Part shown: in pieces, positions 1-6,356 of the stretch | Layout: each line of letters starts with the position of its first letter | Numbering within the stretch: position 1 is the stretch's first letter | Origin: Oscillospiraceae bacterium | Lineage (GTDB): Bacteria; Bacillota; Clostridia; Oscillospirales; Ruminococcaceae | Direction of reading: 5' to 3' | Length of the DNA stretch: 18,402 bases | Assembly: GCA_022792755.1 (NCBI GenBank) | Contig: JAAWBP010000013.1 | Coordinates: 1 to 18,402 of the forward strand | Notes under the pieces: model-generated | The model's database searches: none | Told to the model about the DNA's origin: nothing | The model's input: the letters and a program-made list of their open reading frames with translations, nothing else | Translations under genes and position numbers: made by a program

Positions 1-17
1 CGGGTAAAGACAACTTT

Positions 18-308
18 TTAGATCGTTCTTAAGACAACTTGAACCTTTGTAATAATATCGCGCAGACGGACGCCGTCGATCACGTACTCTAAGACTTCGT
101 CGGCATCTTTACAAATTTTTTCTGTTTCCGGTTTATACGCTTCATAGATCGCGATGCCGCCAGGATCAGGGCCGATTCCAAACTCTTTATTGTGGAACAA
201 AAATTGGACTTCACCGTTATGGGACACACACCACTTGAAATCGCTGATCGATACGAAACGATACTCACTATCGTCCGTGGTAATAATCGGGTTGCTCATT
301 GTTTTCAT
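18..308 (-). CDS. Small protein, free-standing copy of the C-terminal module of the DUF4417-type protein
   Basis: A 96-residue acidic protein without signal peptide or membrane segment. I do not recognise a named family. It aligns end to end with residues 359-454 of the upstream gene product; shared blocks include FVSISDFKWC, GEVQFL, GIAIYEA, KPETEKICKDADEVLEY and IDGVRLRDIIT. The two DNA copies are also close, so the duplication is recent. It starts 7 bp after the stop of the upstream gene, so the two are probably translated together. The ribosome site AGAGG lies only 2 nt before the first ATG (308) and 11 nt before a second ATG (299), so the true start may be 299. The base composition is more AT-rich than most of the window. 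Inference: the arrangement (larger protein followed by small acidic duplicated gene) would fit an immunity-type protein, but nothing in the sequence proves this. Confidence 0.7.
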   Translation of the reverse strand: MKTMSNPIITTDDSEYRFVSISDFKWCVSHNGEVQFLFHNKEFGIGPDPGGIAIYEAYKPETEKICKDADEVLEYVIDGVRLRDIITKVQVVLRTI

Positions 309-315
309 TGCCTCT

Positions 316-1680
316 CTAAATCGTCCGCTCTATGACCCAAACCTCTGTAATAATATCGCGCAGCCGGACGCCATCGATTAGATACTCTAAGACTTCGTCG
401 GCATCTTTACAGATTTTTTCTGTTTCCGGTTTACGCGCTTCATAGATTGCAATGCCGTCAGGGTCGTGGACAATTCCATAGCCTTTTCCATTATACAAAA
501 ATTGTACTTCACCGCCATAGTGCATACACCACTTAAAATCGCTGATCGACACGAAGCGGCCATGATTATCATCCTTGAGAATAATTGGTTCACTCATTGT
601 TTTCATTGCCTCCTTAAAGCATTTGAATTCGGGAATGTTTCCATCGGGATAGTTAATAGGCTTACCGGGATGAGGAACGCCACGATCCCAATCAATATTG
701 TGGTCATGAGGATTGGTATGCCCTGTATGAGATCTGTTATGATCGGTGTGGTGGCGTTCTGCGATCGCTCTGCCGTCGTCGCCGATTTTAGTTTCATATC
801 GTTCTCCCCTTAACGTACAAGTCACTTTTATTTCGCCCGGCCTTCCTAAAAACCGCTCGTCCTCCGGCTTTGCCGGCTTCCAATCCCCGCCGTAGGCGCT
901 TCCCTCCCCCTTTTGGTTCAGTTCCCGGTCGCAGACCACATACCCCGTCTTGAAGATGAGCTCCCCGTTTTCCGGCTGCGGCGCCGCGCTGAACTGCACT
1001 GCGGCATCGCCCAGCGGCGGCTCGTCGTTCAGATGCCGCCAGGAGCTCCGTTCATAGTCGACGAAGACGAGGTCGCCCGCCATCTCTGGGAAGGGCTCGT
1101 TGTAACAGATGATCTTCTCCGGCTCGATCCGGCGGAGCATCTCGTTGTAGCCCTTCATAAAAAACTCTTTCTGGTCGCTGTGATTGCCGTGGGCGGAGAC
1201 CATGTAGGTCGAAACCGCGACCGCGCTCCCTTTTTCGATCCCGTCAAAGCAGAAATCGAAGGTGGATTCATCCCCCCAGCTGACCGTCGGGATCACCCGC
1301 ATCCCCTTTGAGGCGAAATAGGCCCCGCACCAGCGGTTGCGGAAGGTGTTGTAGAGCTGGAGCACCGGCGCCATCTCCAGGTACATGCTGAAATCCGGGG
1401 TCAGCACCGCGCGGTACCGCCGGAGCTTCTCGAGGTCGGTGTCGGGGTTCTTCCAGACCCGCTCGAATTTGTAGTCGTACAGAAAAAAGTGAACCATCCG
1501 GCCGAGATGGCGCTGGTCCTCCAGGCGGATTTTATCAAACCCGATCAGCAGAAGATCGTCGAAATCCCCCTCCTGCGGCTGAAATCTGGGAACAACGGGA
1601 ATTTTATGCTTCCCGCCGCCTTTGAACTGGTTCCGCAGAAAAAGCGGACTCGTCCGGTATTTGTAATTTTCCTCTGTCAT
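316..1680 (-). CDS. DUF4417-type protein fused to a His-rich segment and a C-terminal small-protein module
   Basis: The product has 454 residues. Residues about 10-215 look like the DUF4417 family found in bacteria, phages and mobile elements: a RNQF-like start, IPVVPRF, LLIGFD, and the conserved block WGDESTFDFCFDGI (135-148) followed by VSTYMVSAHGNH. Molecular function of that family is unknown. Residues about 260-345 form a Gly/His-rich stretch with ERHHTDHN and NPHDHNIDWD, which could bind metal. Residues 359-454 repeat the free-standing downstream protein. At the junction the sequence AAGGAGG lies inside the reading frame just ahead of internal ATG codons (604 and 595), so the module could also be made separately. 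Start: AGGAG 10 nt before ATG 1680. A promoter lies about 200 bp upstream with a structured leader between. The 3' third is AT-richer than the 5' part, suggesting a composite origin. Gene call certain, family assignment fairly sure, role unknown. Confidence 0.8.
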   Translation of the reverse strand: MTEENYKYRTSPLFLRNQFKGGGKHKIPVVPRFQPQEGDFDDLLLIGFDKIRLEDQRHLGRMVHFFLYDYKFERVWKNPDTDLEKLRRYRAVLTPDFSMYLEMAPVLQLYNTFRNRWCGAYFASKGMRVIPTVSWGDESTFDFCFDGIEKGSAVAVSTYMVSAHGNHSDQKEFFMKGYNEMLRRIEPEKIICYNEPFPEMAGDLVFVDYERSSWRHLNDEPPLGDAAVQFSAAPQPENGELIFKTGYVVCDRELNQKGEGSAYGGDWKPAKPEDERFLGRPGEIKVTCTLRGERYETKIGDDGRAIAERHHTDHNRSHTGHTNPHDHNIDWDRGVPHPGKPINYPDGNIPEFKCFKEAMKTMSEPIILKDDNHGRFVSISDFKWCMHYGGEVQFLYNGKGYGIVHDPDGIAIYEARKPETEKICKDADEVLEYLIDGVRLRDIITEVWVIERTI

Positions 1681-1746
1681 CCTCCATCGTCTCCTATTTT
1701 ATGATAAGGGCCGGACAGCCCTTCCACCAATGGGACGATTAAGGCA

Positions 1747-1774
1747 AAAAGTTGCACGGAATCGTGCAACTTTT
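1747..1774 (-). terminator. 12-bp perfect hairpin with T-run, terminator-like, in the leader of the DUF4417-type gene
   Basis: Arms 1747-1758 and 1763-1774 pair perfectly around the 4-nt loop GAAT (plus-strand reading). On the minus strand the stem is followed by TTTTT, the classic intrinsic-terminator layout. It lies 187 bp past the stop of the flavoprotein gene but also downstream of a promoter at 1889-1917, so it could end flavoprotein transcripts, act as an attenuator for the DUF4417-type gene, or be a palindromic protein-binding site. Confidence 0.55.
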
Positions 1775-1810
1775 CAAAACGAAAGGTAAATTTTTTGCAG
1801 GAACGGCTCC

Positions 1811-1857
1811 CGCCGCCCGGAATCGAAGCGCGGATATCCGCAGCTTCAGGGGGCGGG
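1811..1857 (-). promoter_or_regulatory. Extended imperfect hairpin in the leader of the DUF4417-type gene
   Basis: On the minus strand CCCGCC pairs with a distal GGCGGG, enclosing GAAGC/GCTTC and the self-complementary core GCGGATATCCGC (core arms within 1825-1847, one bulged base). No T-run follows on either strand, so it is not a simple terminator. It would lie in the 5' leader of a transcript from the promoter at 1889-1917. I recognise no riboswitch class. Confidence 0.4.
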
Positions 1858-1888
1858 GGATCGGACAGTGTGCGGCTCCTTTACCGTA

Positions 1889-1917
1889 ATTATAAGTAAT
1901 TCCGTTCAAAAAATCAA
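1889..1917 (-). promoter_or_regulatory. Sigma-A type promoter for the DUF4417-type gene
   Basis: On the minus strand TTGATT (1912-1917) is followed after exactly 17 bp by a perfect TATAAT (1889-1894). Transcription would begin near 1882, giving a leader of about 200 nt before the start codon at 1680. It sits about 40 bp downstream of the flavoprotein stop codon, so the DUF4417-type genes have their own promoter. Confidence 0.7.
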
Positions 1918-1960
1918 TATTTCCGATGAGTTTTCCGGCGTTTTTGCAAAGGCCGCCGCG

Positions 1961-2653
1961 TCATCCCTTCCAGGGGCGCTTTTTCCCATCCCAGCCTTTC
2001 TCTTTCCAGTAGGAGACATCCGCCTCGTTCCAGCCTCTTTTCTGGAGCATCCGGACGATGCCGAAAAACGCTTTCGTCTTAAAGGAGGGCTTCACACGCC
2101 CCTGCCTTTTCGCGATCTTCCGCGCCAGCGCGGCGGTCTTCTGTTCCGCCCGCTGTTTTTTCTTTTCGCTCACCCGCTCCCAGGAGGTTTCCGCAACGGC
2201 GAGGCCGTACCGGTAGGTTTTCGCAATCCCCCAGAAGAAGGCGCTGTCCGCCATGTCCTTGTTGGTGCTCTTCATCCCGGCGCCGGCGGCGGTGGAGATG
2301 CAGACCGCCTGTTTTGAAAACATCGCTTCTTCCGGGCGGTGCACTATCCACCGGTAGCCGAGATGGTCGAGGAAGGCTTTCATCGCGCCGGCAGCGTGGT
2401 AGACGTAGACCGGGCTTGCAAAGAGGATCACATCCGCGCCGTCTAACGCTTCGACGATGGGGGAAAGCTTTTCACGATGCGGGCACTTGGTTTCGGATTC
2501 CGCAAAGCAGGCGGTACAGCCGGTGCAGAACGAATCGAAATCCCGCGGGAGGAAAAACTCGGTAAGCTCCCCGCCCAGCTTCTCCGCCAACATCCGCGCG
2601 ATATGGTAGGTCGAGCCTTTGTGGTTCTGTCCATGGATCATCGTAATTTTCAT
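1961..2653 (-). CDS. Flavodoxin-fold NAD(P)H oxidoreductase, iron-sulfur flavoprotein-like
   Basis: The 230-residue product starts with a beta strand and FMN-phosphate loop (MIHGQNHKGSTYHIA, residues 5-19) typical of the NADPH-dependent FMN reductase/flavodoxin-like family. A compact cysteine set C43-x2-C46-x2-C49-x7-C57 matches the spacing of iron-sulfur flavoproteins, which bind FMN plus a 4Fe-4S cluster, so electron transfer is likely. The block DVILFASPVYVYHAAGAMKAFLDHLGYRW (about 74-102) is the usual family core. The C-terminus (about 160-230) is basic and Lys/Arg-rich with WNEADVSYWKEKGW. No signal peptide, hence cytoplasmic. GGAGG lies 7 nt before ATG 2653. Only about 27 bp separate the start from a repeat cluster, so its promoter must lie in or beyond that cluster, or it is read with the hydrolase gene upstream. 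Electron donor and substrate cannot be read from the sequence. Confidence 0.85.
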   Translation of the reverse strand: MKITMIHGQNHKGSTYHIARMLAEKLGGELTEFFLPRDFDSFCTGCTACFAESETKCPHREKLSPIVEALDGADVILFASPVYVYHAAGAMKAFLDHLGYRWIVHRPEEAMFSKQAVCISTAAGAGMKSTNKDMADSAFFWGIAKTYRYGLAVAETSWERVSEKKKQRAEQKTAALARKIAKRQGRVKPSFKTKAFFGIVRMLQKRGWNEADVSYWKEKGWDGKKRPWKG

Positions 2654-2680
2654 ATGATTCCTCCTTCGGAGCGCGCTCGT

Positions 2681-3095
2681 GCCCGAACCGGGCGCGGAGT
2701 GCCTCCGCTCTCAATTCACGCCCGAACGTTTTACCGGTTTTTGAGTTACGATCCTTGCGAGGCACATAATATAAAAGACAAATGCGTCTCGCGGGGCGGG
2801 GAACTCCCGCTGGGCCTGTGCCCAGGCGGCCAGTTCGCACACTGGCATTCTACCAATCTCAAGATTGTAATCCTGCAAGGCGCCTAAGACAAACTAAGTA
2901 TAACGCGCCTCGCGGGATTCCAATGTCGCTTTTAGCACTGCTTATGAATCGCGTTTGTCCTGCCGGGGCCACCCGGTCCTGCGAGGTGCCGAAGATAGAA
3001 TGGGCATAGCGTATCTCGCGGGTTATGGATTTATAAATTGATATCACTTGGGTATCGCGCATTGCCCAGTCCGGGCACGGACACGGGGTCACCCG
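2681..3095 (+). repeat. Modular hairpin-linker repeat cluster A
   Basis: Fills the gap between the flavoprotein and hydrolase genes. Order: H1 hairpins 2681-2693 (GCCCG-AAC-CGGGC) and 2694-2708; linker L1 2709-2752; H2 2753-2795; H1 2796-2810 and 2811-2824; L1 about 2831-2871; H2 2872-2916 (GGCGC...GCGCC extends the stem); linker L2 2917-2960; H1 2963-2976 (CCGGG-GCCA-CCCGG); H2 2978-3022 directly abutting; L2 3023-3066; H1 3069-3082 (GTCCG-GGCA-CGGAC) and 3084-3095 (CGGG-GTCA-CCCG). The last hairpin loop contains the TGA stop (minus strand) of the hydrolase gene. No coding potential of its own. Confidence 0.85.
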
Positions 3096-4261
3096 GCCGC
3101 GATCAGGTTGCGCAGACGGCGGGCAACCGGCGGCGTCCCGGTGTCGGGCCGCTGCATCCCGAACAGGAAGGTGAGCCCACTTTCCGGCTCGTTCCCAAAG
3201 ACGCAGCCGAGCCAGCCGTCCCAGCCGTATTCCCCGGCTGTGCTGACAAATTGCGCGGCGCCCGGATCCTTGAGCACCCGCATCAAATTCCCGTAGCTAA
3301 ACCCGGTCATCCGGTCCCAGGTTCTCCAGAAGGATTCCATCTGCCATGGGGTCAGGCTCCCACTGGTGAAGTACTCCACCGTCTTCGGCCTGAGGATCCG
3401 CACCCCGCCGAGCGAACCGCCCCCAAGCAGCATCGCGGCAAATTTTCCGTAGTCCTCTAGGGTGGAGGCAAGCCCTGCGCCGCCCGATGCAAAGGCGGGC
3501 GGAACCTTCATGTCGTATCGGATCCCGAGATGGTTGGTCTTCACTTCGGTAAACACGCCGTTTTCCGACCGATAGACCTTTGCCAGCCGGTTCTGCTTTT
3601 CCTCCGGGACGTAAAAGCCGGTGTCTTCCATCCCCAGCGGGGCGAAAATCTCCCGCTCCAGAAATTCCTCAAAGGGGATGCCGGAGACCGCTTCGACCAC
3701 CGCGCCGAGGACGTCGGCCGAGGTGCCGTACATCCAGCGGCTGCCGGGGTGGAACTCCAGCGGGCAGGAGCCAAGCCGGTTCGCGAGCTCGTTTAAGGTC
3801 ATCGGGTTTTCCCCATACAGGCGGCGCCCGAGCTCGTCAAAGACCACGCGGGCCCGGTCGGAGGCGTGCGTCCCGGTGTCGCCGTAGGGAAGGCCGGAGG
3901 TCATCGACAGCAGGTCGTGCACCGTCACCTCCCGGGCGGCGGGAACCTCCTTCCCGTTTTCCAGGACAGTCTGGCCCGCAAAACCGGGGAGGTATTTGGA
4001 AACCGGGTCGAGCAGGTCAACCTTCCCCCGTTCCATCAGGATCATCGCCGCGGCGCCGGTGACCGGCTTCGACATGGAATAGAGCCGGAAGATGGTTCCC
4101 CGCTCCATCGGCAGATTATTTTCCCGGTCGCGGGATCCCGCCCGGCAGGAGAGAATCTCCTCCCCATCCTTCAGCACCAGCAGGCTCATGCCCGCCGCAA
4201 AGCCTTCGGCTACGGTTTCTTCCATCAGGGTTCTACATGCTTCATTTAACGTTTGATCCAT
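3089..4261 (-). CDS. Serine hydrolase of the beta-lactamase/penicillin-binding esterase family (class C-like fold)
   Basis: The 390-residue product has the hallmarks of the PF00144 serine hydrolases: nucleophile motif SMSK (S62, K65) in FRLYSMSKPVTGAA, LLSMTSGLPY (118-126), and the Tyr motif in HPGSRWMYGTSADVLG (171-186, Y178). A GWDG-type segment near the C-terminus takes the place of the third motif. Members range from class C beta-lactamases to D-aminopeptidases and carboxylesterases; the sequence does not say which. No signal peptide is seen, so it is probably cytoplasmic, which argues against a role as a secreted antibiotic-resistance enzyme. GAGGAGG lies 8 nt before ATG 4261. The stop codon falls inside a hairpin of repeat cluster A, so the last residues border on the repeat. 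Repeat clusters lie on both sides. Confidence 0.88.
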   Translation of the reverse strand: MDQTLNEACRTLMEETVAEGFAAGMSLLVLKDGEEILSCRAGSRDRENNLPMERGTIFRLYSMSKPVTGAAAMILMERGKVDLLDPVSKYLPGFAGQTVLENGKEVPAAREVTVHDLLSMTSGLPYGDTGTHASDRARVVFDELGRRLYGENPMTLNELANRLGSCPLEFHPGSRWMYGTSADVLGAVVEAVSGIPFEEFLEREIFAPLGMEDTGFYVPEEKQNRLAKVYRSENGVFTEVKTNHLGIRYDMKVPPAFASGGAGLASTLEDYGKFAAMLLGGGSLGGVRILRPKTVEYFTSGSLTPWQMESFWRTWDRMTGFSYGNLMRVLKDPGAAQFVSTAGEYGWDGWLGCVFGNEPESGLTFLFGMQRPDTGTPPVARRLRNLIAAG

Positions 4262-4376
4262 TATGGTTTCCTCCTCGGTAATTTAATCAATCTGGAAAGC
4301 AGTCTTCCCGCCATCATATAGCTTAAACAAAGCAATTGGGGAACAACGCGTTTTTCGCGGAAGGCTTGAAGCGCCG

Positions 4377-4690
4377 GGCGGCGAGCCGCCGCTGGCAATT
4401 CGCACACCAATGTTCTGCCGGTTTTTAGATGATTGTCCTGCGAGGTGCCTCGCGGATTGCCAACACTGTTATTTGCTCTGCCTGTGGATCGCGTATTGCC
4501 CAGTCCGGGCACGGACACGGGGTCACCCGGCGCGCCCCAACGCATTACCAATTTTCAGGTTCCCATCCCGCAAGGTACCTAAGATAAAACAAGTGCAGCG
4601 CGTCTCGCAGGGCAAAAATCTTGAGATCCGAAACTCGTTCGTGTGTGAATTGTCAGGTCTGGCCACAGGCCCCGGTCACAGGCTCCGGCT
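4377..4690 (+). repeat. Modular hairpin-linker repeat cluster B, with an internal inversion
   Basis: Lies between the hydrolase and MFS genes. H1 4377-4390 (GGCGG-CGAG-CCGCC); L1 4391-4436; H2 4437-4455 with its central loop missing so that the two arms nearly touch; L2 4455-4500; H1 4503-4516 (GTCCG-GGCA-CGGAC) and 4518-4529 (CGGG-GTCA-CCCG); a partial L1; H2 4567-4611; then a reversed L1 (about 4612-4656) leading into a degenerate H1 (GTCTG-GCCA-CAGGC). L1 therefore lies on both sides of the second H2, one copy inverted. The remaining 4691-4748 shows nothing I can assign. Confidence 0.8.
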
Positions 4691-4748
4691 ATTTCGTCTA
4701 TGGATCCGTATTAAAAACCTCTCTCGTTCTTTGTAGAACCGTTATCTG

Positions 4749-6041
4749 TCAATCCTCCTGCCCGGCGGTCAGCTCCAGCTCGCCGCGGTCATGGCTGCGC
4801 AGGGTTTTAGAACAGGCGATCAGCAGGATGCAGACGGCAAAAACGGCAATATTCAGGAAAAAGGGGAGCGTCCGGTTCAGGGAAGAGAGCCAGCCGACCA
4901 GCCAGCCGAATGGCGTGGAGCAGGCGATAATGATAACATATAAAAGCCCGTAGGCCCGGGAACGCTCCTCCTTGTCGATAAAGAGGGCAGAGAGCGAGTC
5001 CTTCCGGGGATTGACCAGTGCAAACGCAAAGGCTTCCGCCAGGGTGTAGAGCCAGATCATCGTGAGGCTTTCAGGCGGGGCCAGCAGCAGGATGGCATGG
5101 CTGAGGATGTAGACCCCCAGCCCCAGGAGCATCACCGGGCGGTATTTCATCCGGTTGAAAATATTCTGGACAAGGAGGATGAAAAGGAGCATCACCCCGG
5201 CCCGCACCATCGGGAAGATGGCGACGAGCTGTTCGGGCACGCCGAGGTTTTGGGTGACAAAAAGCCCGAAAAAATTCCCGACAACCATGGTATAAATATT
5301 GTTGAGAACCATGAAAACCACCACAAACATCATCGCGGGGGAATGGAGCATCTTTTTTAAGACGTCTTTATACCCCGCAAAGAGCCGCAGGATCGAATCC
5401 CCTTTGGTTTCCTCCATCCGCTTTCTCCCCTGCTCAGTTTCCGTCCCCCTCAGAAAGAGGATGACGAACTTCGCGGTCATCGAGAGAAAGGAGAAGAAGT
5501 AGATCCACCTCACAGCGGTCACCATCGAAAAGCCGTCGACCAGCAGGGTGGCGATCGGCGCGAAGAAAACCGAAATCAGCCCTGTCACCTGGATCCAGGT
5601 GAAGATGTTGACCATGTGCTTCGGTTCACAGTCCTCCACAAACAGACAAGTCCAAGAGACGTTGGTGATCTGAAAGAGGCTGTTGCAGATTGCCGCCGCC
5701 AGGAACCACCAGAAATCCTGGGCAAAGGCCCAGATCAGGCAGGGCACCGACCAGGAGATGGTGTCGAAGATGATGGTGGTCATCCGCCGGCCGAACTTGT
5801 CGGTAATCACCCCGCCGAAGAGGGCGGCCGCCACCTGGAAGCACATCCCGACCGAGAGGATCAGCCCGATCTGCGTGTCGTTCACCCCGAGGGCGTACAT
5901 ATAAAGGGTCGCAAAGGGGGAGAAGAGGTTGTATGGGATGTTCCAGAGCGGTTCGGTGAAAAGGCAGATCCGGGGATTCCCCTTGATTTCAAAGAGGGTG
6001 CGGAATAAGCCGTGCCGTTTCAGTTTTTCGGTTCGTTTCAC
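4749..6041 (-). CDS. MFS transporter
   Basis: A 430-residue integral membrane protein of the major facilitator superfamily with about 12 hydrophobic helices. After the first pair comes the signature loop GGVITDKFGRRMT, the MFS motif A (G-x-x-x-D-R/K-x-G-R-R/K). A hydrophilic loop with EQGRKRMEETKGD separates the two halves, as usual. The C-terminus is short and charged. The substrate cannot be told; the type resembles drug or small-metabolite exporters. Start: the frame is open to a GTG at 6113, but GTG 6041 has AAAGGGG 7-8 nt upstream and gives the short cytoplasmic N-terminus normal for the family, so I prefer 6041. It is divergent from the nrd operon. Confidence 0.85.
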   Translation of the reverse strand: MKRTEKLKRHGLFRTLFEIKGNPRICLFTEPLWNIPYNLFSPFATLYMYALGVNDTQIGLILSVGMCFQVAAALFGGVITDKFGRRMTTIIFDTISWSVPCLIWAFAQDFWWFLAAAICNSLFQITNVSWTCLFVEDCEPKHMVNIFTWIQVTGLISVFFAPIATLLVDGFSMVTAVRWIYFFSFLSMTAKFVILFLRGTETEQGRKRMEETKGDSILRLFAGYKDVLKKMLHSPAMMFVVVFMVLNNIYTMVVGNFFGLFVTQNLGVPEQLVAIFPMVRAGVMLLFILLVQNIFNRMKYRPVMLLGLGVYILSHAILLLAPPESLTMIWLYTLAEAFAFALVNPRKDSLSALFIDKEERSRAYGLLYVIIIACSTPFGWLVGWLSSLNRTLPFFLNIAVFAVCILLIACSKTLRSHDRGELELTAGQED

Positions 6042-6152
6042 AGTTGATCCCCTTTCGAATACAGTTCCCGAAAAGCCGTCTCTGCCCGGCAGGGAGAAAG
6101 GCCGTTTTTTCACATACCCCAGAACACATCTGCCCTTGTCAGGTGAAGATAT

Positions 6153-6175
6153 ACGGACTGTATTATAAAATCCGT
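6153..6175 (-). promoter_or_regulatory. Probable -10 region and flanking dyad upstream of the MFS gene
   Basis: A perfect TATAAT on the minus strand (6162-6167) lies inside the inverted repeat ACGGA (6153-6157) ... TCCGT (6171-6175). No good -35 is at 17 bp, so an activator or a repressor binding the dyad is possible. A start near 6155 would leave a 114-nt leader to GTG 6041. Confidence 0.4.
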
Positions 6176-6260
6176 CTGTACTCTACCATAATCAAAGGGA
6201 AAAAGCAATGTTATTTCTAATCAAATTATTGGGGGATTCTTTGTGTACTTTTTCTGTGTG

Positions 6261-6283
6261 AAGTCAAGATTCTGCCTTGACTT
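6261..6283. promoter_or_regulatory. 8-bp inverted repeat overlapping the nrd -35 box
   Basis: AAGTCAAG (6261-6268) and CTTGACTT (6276-6283) form a perfect dyad with 7-bp spacing. The right arm contains the -35 box TTGACT of the nrd promoter. It is distinct from the NrdR boxes downstream and may be a second operator; the binding protein is unknown. Confidence 0.4.
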
Positions 6284-6305
6284 TATCCTATGATCACATT
6301 ATAAT
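6277..6305 (+). promoter_or_regulatory. Promoter of the nrd operon
   Basis: TTGACT (6277-6282), 17-bp spacer, perfect TATAAT (6300-6305). Transcription should start near 6312, leaving a leader of about 45 nt before ATG 6357. The -10 box is covered by the first NrdR box. Confidence 0.85.
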
Positions 6306-6341
6306 GTACATTACTGACTTAAAAAACACAATATCTTGTAT
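6294..6341 (+). promoter_or_regulatory. Tandem NrdR boxes
   Basis: Box 2 at 6326-6341 reads ACACAATATCTTGTAT, a close match to the published NrdR consensus (acaCwAtATaTwGtgt). Box 1 at 6294-6309 (TCACATTATAATGTAC) agrees with box 2 at 11 of 16 positions. The gap is 16 bp, so the boxes repeat every 32 bp, about three helix turns, the usual NrdR tandem spacing. Box 1 covers the -10 and box 2 lies just past the start site, as expected for repression of ribonucleotide reductase when dATP is plentiful. Confidence 0.8.
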
Positions 6342-6356
6342 ATGAGGAGCGGTTCC

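Noticed and set aside
2681..3095. CRISPR array
   Set aside because: Conserved parts alternate with other conserved parts, not with unique spacers, and no cas genes are present.
3089..4261. True antibiotic-resistance beta-lactamase
   Set aside because: No signal peptide and the third motif is not a clear KTG; the family contains many peptidases and esterases.
6042..6113. 24-residue N-terminal extension of the MFS protein from GTG 6113
   Set aside because: Weak ribosome site; the downstream GTG 6041 has a better one and gives a usual N-terminus.
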